Shown here: piece by piece, positions 12,979 through 18,014 of the stretch
Layout of the letters: each line of letters starts with the position of its first letter
Position numbering within the stretch: position 1 is the stretch's first letter
Source: Cellvibrionaceae bacterium
Lineage (GTDB): Bacteria; Pseudomonadota; Gammaproteobacteria; Pseudomonadales; Cellvibrionaceae
DNA length: 18,014 nt
Direction: 5' to 3'
NCBI GenBank assembly: GCA_027012915.1
Contig: JALUYN010000144.1
Location: 1 to 18,014 of the forward strand
The notes under the pieces: model-generated
Database searches by the model: none
What the model was told of the DNA's origin: nothing
Seen by the model: only the letters and a program-made list of their open reading frames with translations
Translations under genes and position numbers: made by a program

Positions 12979-13188
12979 TCAATCCGCGTTAGTGTGCGAG
13001 TGGTGTCTGTCACATTCGTCCATTGCAGCGTCTGGAGATTCAAAAACTCCGAGAGATTCCGCGGGTTGGTTCCGGCCGTTGGCCGGTGTCCAGGCTGTGT
13101 AAACCGGTTTGTTCTGTACCATGCATTTGCTCACCCGGTACCGGTTGTTGCTCTGTAGGTACCAGTGGTTTTGTTGCTCCCATTCCAT
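12979..13188 (-). CDS. Hypothetical small phage protein
   Basis: This 69-residue frame starts at the ATG at 13188 (MEWEQQNHWYLQSNNRYRVS) and reads through a coherent beta-rich pattern (VYTAWTP...GVFESPDAAMDECDRHH), with the helix SPDAAMDECDRH typical of small single-domain phage proteins that modify a substrate or mimic DNA. It overlaps the last 149 bp of the antirepressor gene in a different frame. GGATGGA lies directly before the ATG, a short spacing. The composition is more protein-like than the overlapping end of the antirepressor, so I think it is real. Confidence 0.58.
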   Translation of the reverse strand: MEWEQQNHWYLQSNNRYRVSKCMVQNKPVYTAWTPANGRNQPAESLGVFESPDAAMDECDRHHSHTNAD

Positions 13189-13444
13189 CCAATAGCTCGC
13201 GTATGAATGCCAGACCGGCCGGGGTTACCAGCGGCTTTAGGTGTGCATGCCGAACCGGGCCGGTTTTGAAGTCGGTTAATTTTGTTTTGAAATAGCCAAG
13301 CTGCAGATATTGCAGGCGGGGCGTGTTTTTAAGCGGCTCTTTGCTGTGCAGCACTTTGGCAGTTCGCAGGATGCGAAATAACACGTTGGGGCCAATTTTC
13401 AGCAGCTTGGCAGCCTCTTGCATGGTAATAGCCTGGGTGTTCAT
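13040..13444 (-). CDS. KilAC-like phage antirepressor domain protein
   Basis: This 134-residue protein has a DNA-binding-like start MQEAAKLLKIGPNVLFRILR followed by LQYLQLGYFKTKLTDFKTGP and VTPAGLAFIRELL. The order MTxxEAAxxLxIxxxxLFxxLR...Y(L/I)xxGYFxxK...(V)TxxGLxxI matches the KilAC/ANT domain of phage antirepressors, which here stands alone without a Bro-N or Rha part. Antirepressors inactivate the prophage repressor or displace it. The last 45 residues are polar and proline-rich and overlap another gene. GGAGG lies about 7 bp before the ATG at 13444; the gap to the previous stop is 2 bp. Confidence 0.75.
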   Translation of the reverse strand: MNTQAITMQEAAKLLKIGPNVLFRILRTAKVLHSKEPLKNTPRLQYLQLGYFKTKLTDFKTGPVRHAHLKPLVTPAGLAFIRELLDGMGATKPLVPTEQQPVPGEQMHGTEQTGLHSLDTGQRPEPTRGISRSF

Positions 13445-13446
13445 GG

Positions 13447-13959
13447 TTATGCCTCCAGATCCGTTTCGAGCATGAAGAGGATGCAGCAGGCGGCGTGAGC
13501 CAGATGGTGTTTGCCGCTTTCGGGGTCGTGCTTTTCACCGCTCAACCAGGCAACAACGTGACGGAACAGGGCGGCGGTGTAGCGGCGTTTCGATTCGGGT
13601 ACATGGCGCCAGTTGTCACGGCTGTATTTGTTTGCGCCGTAGGTTAAAACCTCCGCCACCTCCGTCTGGGCGAGCCATGGGGTGAGATCCCATTGGGTTT
13701 TGTCGGCGTCGAACTTCTGGCCGGTTGGGGCTTCGGTATCAGGTTGGCTTTCGTTCGCTTCGCTGTAAAACTCAAGCTCTTCGGCGGGGCTCATCTCACC
13801 TATATCCATTGGCGGGGTTTTGTCGCTCCATTCCTCAAGGGGTTCGCCGCTGTAGATGTCGTGGCCGCAGCTCTGACAGGGAATGAACATTTCACCGCTG
13901 ATTGTGGCGGGCCCCATGTGCTCGCTTTTAACCGTTGCTTTGCACTTGTGACATTTCAC
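13447..13959 (-). CDS. dATP/dGTP diphosphohydrolase-like protein with N-terminal zinc ribbon
   Basis: This 170-residue protein begins with GTG at 13959, with GGAGGA about 9 bp upstream. Residues 1-33 form a zinc ribbon (C3-x2-C6 and C28-x2-C31). A linker follows, and from about residue 80 there is a MazG-like helical domain: KFDADKTQWDLTPW, EVLTYGANKYSRDNWR, and HHLAHAACCILFMLE. This matches the DUF5664/phage dATP-dGTP diphosphohydrolase family, related to MazZ of phages with modified purines, which hydrolyses dNTPs. It probably adjusts nucleotide pools during replication; a role in base modification is speculative, since no PurZ-like enzyme is visible. The GTG overlaps the TGA of the upstream gene (GTGA). 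Confidence 0.78.
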   Translation of the reverse strand: MKCHKCKATVKSEHMGPATISGEMFIPCQSCGHDIYSGEPLEEWSDKTPPMDIGEMSPAEELEFYSEANESQPDTEAPTGQKFDADKTQWDLTPWLAQTEVAEVLTYGANKYSRDNWRHVPESKRRYTAALFRHVVAWLSGEKHDPESGKHHLAHAACCILFMLETDLEA

Positions 13960-14141
13960 GCGGCGTCTCCTCCGAGCGGTGGCTGGCTGTGCTGCTGGTC
14001 TGTTGTGGCTCCGGTGGGCGCACTCTTGCGTTGAACCAGTTCAACCCGGTTGCCAACGATGACCGCGATGCAGCCTGTTTCACGCTGGAGTTGGCGCACG
14101 TTTTCCGGTGTTTGGGCTTCAGGATGGAGATATATGCTCAT
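13956..14141 (-). CDS. Small hypothetical phage protein
   Basis: This 61-residue protein starts at the ATG at 14141, with AGGAA about 6 bp upstream (MSIYLHPEAQTPENVRQLQRE). The frame is open further upstream but lies inside the LuxR-type gene and looks non-coding. The pattern is a helix, then a strand TGCIAVIVGNRVELVQR and a polar tail. It overlaps its upstream neighbour by ATGA and its downstream neighbour by GTGA, so the three are translationally coupled. No family is recognised. Confidence 0.65.
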   Translation of the reverse strand: MSIYLHPEAQTPENVRQLQRETGCIAVIVGNRVELVQRKSAPTGATTDQQHSQPPLGGDAA

Positions 14142-14464
14142 GCCAGTTCCTCTCGTCTGCTGTTGCGTTGAATTCTCATAACGCGGCCTGTCTGTCTCAG
14201 GCGGTAGCGAGCGCGCATCAATTCGTCGTCGCCCATGCCGCAGCCCATTAGCACGGCTGCTAATAGCGTCAGGTGTATTAGCCCCCGTTGCATAGCAATG
14301 GCGATGGCCTCTCGCGTGTTTGCGGCATGCAATTTGTAAAAGCATTCCCGCAACAGATTGGCTACATTGGCTTTGCTGCAGTGCATCTCTGTAGCGGTTT
14401 CCATATAACTGAGACCGTGTGCTTGATGCGTTAGGGCCTCTTTTTGGCGTGGGGCGAGGTGCAT
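14138..14464 (-). CDS. LuxR/GerE-type helix-turn-helix phage regulator
   Basis: I choose the ATG at 14464 (MHLAPRQKEALTHQAHGLSY), which has AAGGAGG 6 bp upstream. A further ATG at 14509 lies inside an operator and in the spacer of the promoter, so it cannot be in the mRNA leader as a start. The 108-residue protein has a LuxR HTH at 3-62 (LAPRQKEALTHQAHGLSYMETATEMHCSKANVANLLRE, with the G-x-S and V-x-x-L-L pattern) and a short hydrophobic C-terminal segment without a known sensor domain. As the first gene after the leftward operator-promoter, it is repressed in the lysogen and probably acts as an early regulator on later genes. Confidence 0.78.
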   Translation of the reverse strand: MHLAPRQKEALTHQAHGLSYMETATEMHCSKANVANLLRECFYKLHAANTREAIAIAMQRGLIHLTLLAAVLMGCGMGDDELMRARYRLRQTGRVMRIQRNSRREELA

Positions 14465-14496
14465 GCCTTCCTCCTTGGCTGTCTCAGTATGATCCA

Positions 14497-14526
14497 AAGA
14501 TACAACCATGGTTGTATTGGTGTCAA
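14497..14526 (-). promoter_or_regulatory. Leftward early promoter (PL-like)
   Basis: On the minus strand, TTGACA (14526-14521) is followed after 18 bp by TATCTT (14502-14497). A perfect operator covers the spacer and part of the -10. The start of the LuxR-type gene lies 33 bp downstream. This would be the promoter of the leftward early operon, controlled by the same repressor as the switch region. Confidence 0.6.
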
Positions 14527-14540
14527 CAACTATAGTTGTA
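14500..14540. promoter_or_regulatory. OL-like operator pair
   Basis: Site 1 is ATACAACCATGGTTGTAT (14500-14517), an 18-bp perfect palindrome. Site 2 is AACAACTATAGTTGTA (14525-14540), with a 14-bp perfect core. Their centres are 24 bp apart, as in the three sites between the repressor and Cro genes. Both share TACAAC-N4-GTTGTA. They overlap the leftward promoter elements. Confidence 0.85.
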
Positions 14541-14614
14541 ATAATTGAGCTAAAAGGTTTTCAGTAGTGTATTAAGGGGGGGAGGGGGCTTAGATGGAGG
14601 GATTTATGCGAGCA

Positions 14615-14650
14615 CAAAAAAGCCCCGATCTCGAGGGAGGGCGAGGCTTT
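14615..14650 (-). terminator. Terminator after the toxin-antitoxin-chaperone operon
   Basis: On the minus strand, AAAGCCTCG...CGGGGCTT folds into a stem (one mismatch, one wobble) followed by a run of six T (complement of 14616-14621). It lies 24 bp past the SecB-like stop and would prevent readthrough into the early operon. Confidence 0.7.
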
Positions 14651-14673
14651 AAGACGAAGCAGAGATAGGGCAG

Positions 14674-15117
14674 TTAATCAGCATTCAGCAGGCTTCGAGT
14701 AAAGACTGGAGGCAAGAACACTCTTCCCCACGGCATTGATCCCGTGGCTACCTCTAAGCGATCGCGCATTGCCGCATAAACTATATTCGCTCCATTAACC
14801 GAAACCAGCTCTTTCCACAGCTCCTCATCCTCAGGAAAGCTGTCAGGAAGCTCTTCGGCCAGCGATACTGTTGCCATACCAGACATATTAAAGGCATAGA
14901 ATCGCCCAACGCCCTCGCCATCTATACTTGAAACTGTTAGTGAAATGTATAGCTGGTTCTCTTCATTTCCTGGGCTGCTGTTGAGCGATATATCCAGCTC
15001 GTCCGGATCAACAGTAGCTGAAAACTCCTCGATGGAGTCTGGGTCTTCTGGAAGCTGAGCTTTTATCGACAGCTCTGTAAAAAAGTAGTTATCAAGCCGA
15101 TAGGGCGTTCTGGTCAT
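14674..15117 (-). CDS. SecB-like chaperone of a toxin-antitoxin-chaperone (TAC) module
   Basis: This 147-residue acidic protein has a SecB fold signature: a beta strand start YFFTELSIKAQ, central strands (QLYISLTVSS and GRFYAFNMSGMATVSL), and the C-terminal helix-loop VNGANIVYAAMRDRLEVATGSMPWGRVFLPPV, the SecB pattern (C/N)-x-x-(I/L)-x-x-A-R...T-x-x-x-P-x-x-x-LPPV. It is not the housekeeping SecB: it is encoded right behind a HigA-like antitoxin, with which it overlaps by 26 bp. In TAC systems, as in Mycobacterium tuberculosis Rv1957, such a chaperone binds the antitoxin's C-terminal extension and protects it from aggregation and proteolysis. Role here is inferred from order and fold. Confidence 0.75.
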   Translation of the reverse strand: MTRTPYRLDNYFFTELSIKAQLPEDPDSIEEFSATVDPDELDISLNSSPGNEENQLYISLTVSSIDGEGVGRFYAFNMSGMATVSLAEELPDSFPEDEELWKELVSVNGANIVYAAMRDRLEVATGSMPWGRVFLPPVFTRSLLNAD

Positions 15118-15517
15118 AACACTCTCTCAGTTTAAATACATTGCCATTTGCAGGAGCTTTCGAAAAGGCGTGAATCATAGCCTCTTTGCGCTCCTTTTCT
15201 GCTCTGTGCCTTATTACATCTTCAAAAAGCTCCTGCATGTGCTGCATTGCAGCCTTTGGAACTAGGGCGACTGTCAATTCTGCATCAAGAGCTTTAGCCA
15301 TCTTTGATAGCCCGAGAATGGAGAAATTATTGTCCCCTCTAAGAGCTTTTGTTACATATGCTCTGCTGCAGTCAAGCTTTTCAGCCAGGTCAGCTTTACT
15401 CATTCCGCTGAGGGCCATATTGTCCTCAATCATGTGAGCAATCTGGAATTTCACTTCTTCTGCCAGGAGTTGTGGTGAGTCTTCTACAGATTCAAATAAC
15501 TGATCGAAAGTAGTCAT
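15092..15517 (-). CDS. HigA-like HTH antitoxin with C-terminal extension (TAC antitoxin)
   Basis: This 141-residue protein carries an XRE helix-turn-helix at about 38-75 (SKADLAEKLDCSRAYVTKAL...FSILGLSKMAKAL). HigA-like antitoxins of this kind are usually about 95-105 residues; this one has a 40-residue C-terminal extension ending FKLRECYDQNALSA. In TAC systems the antitoxin carries a chaperone-addiction segment there that makes it depend on SecB-like help. It follows the toxin by 6 bp and overlaps the chaperone by 26 bp. It probably represses its own promoter through the GTTAAC repeats before the toxin gene. Confidence 0.82.
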   Translation of the reverse strand: MTTFDQLFESVEDSPQLLAEEVKFQIAHMIEDNMALSGMSKADLAEKLDCSRAYVTKALRGDNNFSILGLSKMAKALDAELTVALVPKAAMQHMQELFEDVIRHRAEKERKEAMIHAFSKAPANGNVFKLRECYDQNALSA

Positions 15518-15523
15518 GTGTTT

Positions 15524-15946
15524 TCACCTTTTCACTTGAGTTAGAGTTCCATTCTGTATGGCGGTTTCGTACCGCTCTTTTAATCTGATAGCCCTAGTTA
15601 TTTCCCTAACTGGGGTTTTTTGACGCTTCTTTCTGAAAATATGAGAGCAAACAACAACCTTGCCTTCGTCGTAGAAGAATAAAACACGGTAGTTGCCTTT
15701 GATTAGCTCCCAAATTCCATTGTTTTCATCTATTCCATGGCGATTTGCAGGGGGGAGCTCCTTAGGTCCAACAATAGATGCTCTCTCAAAAAGGACTCTC
15801 CAGCCCGCAATCTCTCCTTTCATGAGGCCGGACAGGGCTTTAGCTAGGGCGCTATTTCCTTTGTCGTCACTTGCCTCTGTTACGAGTCTCCATTCGGACT
15901 TTAGCTCTTCCCGCGTGGCGGCCGGGACTATATCAACAATTTTCAA
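15524..15946 (-). CDS. HigB/RelE-type toxin (Gp49-like)
   Basis: The reading frame starts with TTG at 15946 (MKIVDIVPAATREELKSEW), with AAAGG about 9 bp upstream; no ATG is near. The 140-residue protein has the Gp49-like/HigB fold: an N-terminal helical part, then GLMKGEIAGWRVLFERAS, GIWELIKGNYRVLFFYDEGKVVVCSHIFRKKRQKTPVREITRAIRL. The pattern (W)E(L)...YRVLFF...(V)xxHxFxKKxQKTPxxEIxxA is that of ribosome-dependent mRNA interferases of the RelE superfamily. It is the first gene of the toxin-antitoxin-chaperone operon (toxin first, as in HigBA). It lies between the two phage operator clusters. Confidence 0.85.
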   Translation of the reverse strand: MKIVDIVPAATREELKSEWRLVTEASDDKGNSALAKALSGLMKGEIAGWRVLFERASIVGPKELPPANRHGIDENNGIWELIKGNYRVLFFYDEGKVVVCSHIFRKKRQKTPVREITRAIRLKERYETAIQNGTLTQVKR

Positions 15947-15950
15947 TTAA

Positions 15951-15980
15951 GTTAACCTTTGAGTTAACAGATTAGTTAAA
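15951..15980. promoter_or_regulatory. GTTAA iterons before the toxin gene
   Basis: GTTAAC, GTTAAC and GTTAAA start at 15951, 15963 and 15975, spaced exactly 12 bp. GTTAAC is itself a palindrome. They lie 5-30 bp upstream of the TTG start of the toxin and overlap its ribosome site, as autoregulatory antitoxin operators do. Confidence 0.6.
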
Positions 15981-16139
15981 GTTCTGTAAGGGTTTCAAGT
16001 AATTTCCGCTTATCTGCGACCAATGGCTAATATTCACTGATAGCCCAATATTCCCCAGGTGGTGGGTGACACTCTCAATAATCCCCGTATCTCTCCCTTA
16101 GGGGTATTTGCACGCATTTCGCATAGCCTTGATGGCTGC

Positions 16140-16739
16140 TTAGCGATCAAGGCAATTCCGAATGTCCCTATGAATTGCGTCAATTGCGCCAATCGCTGAT
16201 GTCGGGCCGGCTGATGACCAGGCTCCGATTGGCACGAAGCCACTGTTTGAGGCCGCGCCGGTGTCTAATTGAGCGCGCTTCAGATTTGAAAACTCCAAAA
16301 GAGTCTCCGGGCCGGAGGAGTCGATAAGGAGTTTGTAGTCAATAACGGCCTTGACAGGAAGACCGAGAAAAACATAGTCAGCAGGGCTTCTTCCTTGCAC
16401 AACTGCGGTATCGCTATCGATGTGCCTTAGCACATCACTGCCACGACTGCTCGAGCGCTGCTCGATACGGTAATAATTGCCAGTGTAAGCTCCTACGAAG
16501 GATCGGGAGCTGTCCTTTAGGGCTGTATCGTCGTTGTCGACATACAGCGCGATACACTTACCAAGATTCTTTTCCGTGCGCTCAGGTGTAGGGAAGCTAA
16601 ACACGACTTTGTCTAGGTAGTTGTTTCCTGAGTTATCTGCTTTGAGTGATGCGTTCTGAGGTATTGATGGGTCGATCTGAGTGGTAGCGCAGCCTGATAC
16701 TGCGATCACGGCCGAGAAGGCCAGGAATGCCAGCTTCAT
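16140..16739 (-). CDS. Putative lipoprotein of the prophage (possible superinfection-related)
   Basis: The ATG at 16739 (MKLAFLAFSAVIAVSGCATT) starts a clear lipoprotein signal: basic start, hydrophobic core and lipobox VSGC with the acylated cysteine at C17. A further upstream in-frame ATG adds a non-conserved segment and would break the signal. The mature part (about 183 residues) is beta-rich with no family I know (KCIALYVDNDD, SFVGAYTGNYYRIEQ, PVKAVIDYKLLIDSS). The gene is between the toxin module and the repressor, where phages often carry lysogenic-conversion or moron genes. An exclusion role is possible, but there is no direct evidence. GGGAAC lies 10-15 bp upstream. Confidence 0.7.
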   Translation of the reverse strand: MKLAFLAFSAVIAVSGCATTQIDPSIPQNASLKADNSGNNYLDKVVFSFPTPERTEKNLGKCIALYVDNDDTALKDSSRSFVGAYTGNYYRIEQRSSSRGSDVLRHIDSDTAVVQGRSPADYVFLGLPVKAVIDYKLLIDSSGPETLLEFSNLKRAQLDTGAASNSGFVPIGAWSSAGPTSAIGAIDAIHRDIRNCLDR

Positions 16740-17006
16740 CCTAATGTTCCCTTTGCTTGTTGTGTAATTCCGTTTTTCCGGCCCTTTGAAGCCTGGGGCT
16801 GGCATTTAATTCAATGTCGTATTTTAGATACCGACACAAAAGTTTTCGCCTTATCTTGACGAGTCTGGCGCCAAAAGCCAGAAACATCAAGGGAAAGCCA
16901 CTGTTTATTTATACAGCGGTTTTAGTTAGTATTTTTAAGCCTGCTCAACGACCACCTGCTTCCGAGCTCTGGAAGACCGTTGAGTACAAGGAGTGAAGCG
17001 TCTGAT
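16740..17006. other. Intergenic region with nested hairpins
   Basis: About 270 bp separate the lipoprotein start from the next small frame. A hairpin at 16855-16891 pairs CTTGA with TCAAG and TCTGGC (16864-16869) with GCCAGA (16877-16882), with a symmetric 4-nt internal loop. A second small hairpin follows near 16900-16918. It might hold an sRNA or regulatory RNA, or only be a folded leader. I see no strong promoter. Confidence 0.4.
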
Positions 17007-17168
17007 ATGGATAGCAATCAAATTAGATTTATGCGAAAGGTCGATATGCTTAATGATTCGGAAAAAGCCAGGCTCATCAATGAGATGGACCGTCTTTATC
17101 TCGAGAGGCAAGCATTGCATCAACAAAACGCTCAGCAGCCAGACGATCCTCAGGGCTCAGACGATTAA
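17007..17168 (+). CDS. Hypothetical small protein overlapping the repressor gene end
   Basis: This 53-residue frame (ATG 17007, MDSNQIRFMRKVDMLNDSEK) has an amphipathic helical middle and an acidic, glutamine-rich tail. AAGGAG lies at 16988-16993, a long spacing of about 13 bp. A TTG start at 16980 would add nine residues. The last 92 bp are antisense to the 3' end of the repressor gene. It is short but has protein-like composition, so I keep it with low confidence. Confidence 0.4.
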   Translation: MDSNQIRFMRKVDMLNDSEKARLINEMDRLYLERQALHQQNAQQPDDPQGSDD

Positions 17169-17376
17169 ATTTGTCAGCCAAGGGATTGCTGTTGCCTTCT
17201 AGGTCGCCCAAAACTGCGAGTATGTGATGCATAAACGCAGATTTTGCCCCTGGTTTTTCAGCTTTGGAATATGCCTGTTGAGTAAAGGCCTCCCCGGCGC
17301 GTTTTTCCACTAGCTTAGCCATTGTTGCTTGTGAGATACCAAGGGCAGTTCGCCTATTCTTTAGATCATATTCCAT
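17077..17376 (-). CDS. cI-like phage repressor, short form without S24 peptidase domain
   Basis: The ATG at 17376 gives 99 residues beginning MEYDLKNRRTALGISQATMA, with an XRE helix-turn-helix spanning about 1-55 (LKNRRTALGISQATMAKLVEKR...FTQQAYSKAEKP). Upstream codons of the same frame lie in the operators and are not coding. The C-terminal part (LSPEDRLAAERFVDAMLAS) is a short helical piece, with no LexA/CI-like S24 peptidase and so no RecA-stimulated self-cleavage. It likely binds the TACAAC-N4-GTTGTA operators and keeps the early genes off; the nearest operator starts 9 bp upstream of its ATG. Induction may rely on the antirepressor. Confidence 0.8.
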   Translation of the reverse strand: MEYDLKNRRTALGISQATMAKLVEKRAGEAFTQQAYSKAEKPGAKSAFMHHILAVLGDLEGNSNPLADKFNRLSPEDRLAAERFVDAMLASRDKDGPSH

Positions 17377-17385
17377 GCTCTCAAC

Positions 17386-17451
17386 ACTACAACCTATGTT
17401 GTAGTTGATCAAACAACTGTGGTTGTAGTAATCTCTACAACCATCGTTGTA
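17386..17451. promoter_or_regulatory. OR-like operator triplet between repressor and Cro genes
   Basis: Three sites follow each other: ACTACAACCTATGTTGTAGT (17386-17405), AACAACTGTGGTTGTA (17412-17427) and TACAACCATCGTTGTA (17436-17451). The centres are exactly 24 bp apart. A TATAAG at 17450-17455 could be a -10 of the rightward promoter; a palindromic TTGATCAA (17405-17412) could serve as a -35 in both directions. The same 16-bp family and spacing occurs at 14500-14540. Confidence 0.87.
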
Positions 17452-17475
17452 TAAGTAGTTCATTTCGGAGACCTC

Positions 17476-17739
17476 ATGAGTGAATTGGAAGCCCTTAAGA
17501 AGGCAGTCCTAGTGCTTGAAGGACAGACTGCGCTTGCCGCTGTTTGCGGGAATCCCGTGAAGCAACAGCATGTGCACAATTGGATACACCGCGACAAAAA
17601 AATCCCGGCGCAGCACGCGCTTAAAGTTCAAAACGCGACGGAGAAAAAGGGCGATCGAGTAGATGCCTCAGAGCTTCGTCCGGATGTTTTTGGCTGCATG
17701 CCTTGCGTCAATGTTCAACGATCAGCCGCTACAAGTTAA
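17476..17739 (+). CDS. Cro/YdaS-like HTH regulator
   Basis: This 87-residue protein has the YdaS-type HTH pattern: LKKAVLVLEGQTALAAVCGN (helix), VKQQHVHNWIHRDKKIPAQH (recognition helix), ALKVQNATEKKGDRVDASEL then RPDVFG. The end (T)xxxVxxxELRPD(V/I)F is the family signature. GGAG precedes the ATG at 17476. It diverges from the repressor across the three operators and is the first rightward gene, so it is the Cro equivalent that blocks repressor transcription during lytic growth. It is followed at 74 bp by the primase gene. Confidence 0.88.
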   Translation: MSELEALKKAVLVLEGQTALAAVCGNPVKQQHVHNWIHRDKKIPAQHALKVQNATEKKGDRVDASELRPDVFGCMPCVNVQRSAATS

Positions 17740-17813
17740 TCACCAAAAAAATATGTGAATTTATACAGGTGAGGTTTGCGGTCTACCGCTAAGAATAAAA
17801 ATTGGGGGATTCT

Positions 17814-18014
17814 ATGCAATACGATCAATGTACGCTGGATGAAGTTGCCAGCGCTCTCTGCCGAATACCGTCTGATGACCGCGATGTGTGGATCCAGATG
17901 GGGATGGCGATCAAATCAGAATTTGGCGATGACGGCTTTGATACATGGGATGACTGGAGCCAGACGGCAGACAGCTATAAAAACGATGCTGCCCGGGCCA
18001 GCTGGAAAAGCTTT
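17814..18014 (+). CDS. Primase/helicase, N-terminal part with PriCT_2 domain (runs off right edge)
   Basis: The ATG at 17814 follows GGGGGATTCT. The 67 visible residues read MQYDQCTLDEVASALCRIPS, then DRDVWIQMGMAIKSEFGDDG, and FDTWDDWSQTADSY...WKSF. This is the PriCT_2 pattern (ALxxIPxDDRDxWxxxGMAxKSEFGxxGFxxWDxWSxxxxxY...WKSF) found in primase-helicase proteins of phages and plasmids. The rest of the protein lies beyond the window. It is right behind the Cro-like gene, the usual place for replication genes in rightward early operons. Confidence 0.85.
   Translation, partial: MQYDQCTLDEVASALCRIPSDDRDVWIQMGMAIKSEFGDDGFDTWDDWSQTADSYKNDAARASWKSF

Larger units (their letters stand above)
5343..18014. 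mobile_element. Prophage or prophage-derived island at dusA (left part)
   Basis: Everything right of dusA is phage-like: integrase, C5 methyltransferase, PrtN-like activator, DUF2303 protein, KilAC antirepressor, nucleotide diphosphohydrolase, LuxR-type HTH, a toxin module, repressor/Cro pair with shared operators, and a primase start. Structural and lysis genes would lie further right. Whether the element is still active cannot be judged from this part. Confidence 0.85.

Noticed and set aside
12953..12982. TTG start at 12982 for the small phage protein before DUF2303
   Set aside because: It overlaps the previous stop, has no ribosome site, and the ATG at 12952 has GAGGAAG in the right place.
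14465..14509. ATG at 14509 as the start of the LuxR-type protein
   Set aside because: It is inside the perfect operator and the promoter spacer; the ATG at 14464 has a strong Shine-Dalgarno and a family-like start.
16034..16243. Minus-strand open frame of 69 codons at the end of the lipoprotein gene
   Set aside because: It overlaps the lipoprotein 3' end in another frame, has no ribosome site and a poor composition.
17377..17463. N-terminal extension of the repressor up to 17463
   Set aside because: The extra codons cover the three operators, and the HTH begins right after the ATG at 17376.

Overview
The window reads as the chromosome of a gammaproteobacterium (inference, moderate confidence) carrying a prophage or prophage-derived island inserted at dusA. 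The left 5.3 kb holds host genes whose proteins resemble those of Pseudomonas and Cellvibrio-like marine bacteria: a QTMAN/DUF3524-type tRNA-queuosine glycosyltransferase, a PilZ protein, an RssB-type response regulator with a PP2C phosphatase output followed by a STAS anti-anti-sigma protein, a TerB-like protein, and the tRNA dihydrouridine synthase gene dusA. The extreme left edge carries the end of an IS5-family-like insertion sequence and a REP-like palindrome.

A tyrosine integrase gene starts about 100 bp beyond the 5' end of dusA, which is a known prophage integration hotspot. From there to the right end the content is phage-like. Next to the integrase, leftward-reading small genes are separated by five short imperfect palindromes. 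Each palindrome is bounded by RYYYAAC-like and GTTRRRY-like cores, and one small gene sits between each pair. This is the architecture of an integron gene-cassette array without an integron integrase, lying inside a prophage early region.

Further right, on the minus strand, come a C5-cytosine DNA methyltransferase, a PrtN-like activator, a DUF2303 protein, a KilAC-like antirepressor, a zinc-ribbon dATP/dGTP diphosphohydrolase-like protein and a LuxR-type HTH protein. Most of these are tightly packed, with ATGA or GTGA overlaps. They appear to form a long leftward early operon driven from a promoter near 14500-14526 that is covered by two palindromic operators.

To the right of that promoter is a toxin-antitoxin-chaperone module (HigB-like toxin, HigA-like antitoxin with a C-terminal extension, SecB-like chaperone) and a small lipoprotein gene. 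The lysis-lysogeny switch follows: a short cI-like repressor (minus), three operators of the same sequence family, a YdaS/Cro-like gene (plus), and the start of a primase/helicase gene with a PriCT_2 domain that runs off the window. Operators at both loci have the consensus TACAAC-N4-GTTGTA with exact 24-bp centre spacing, a lambda-like OL/OR arrangement with two and three sites.

The most unusual features are the attC-bearing cassette array inside the prophage, the toxin-antitoxin-chaperone module between the two operator clusters, and two same-strand overlaps of more than 100 bp between small phage genes. The right end of the element (attR) and the structural genes lie outside the window. 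No tRNA, rRNA or CRISPR was seen.
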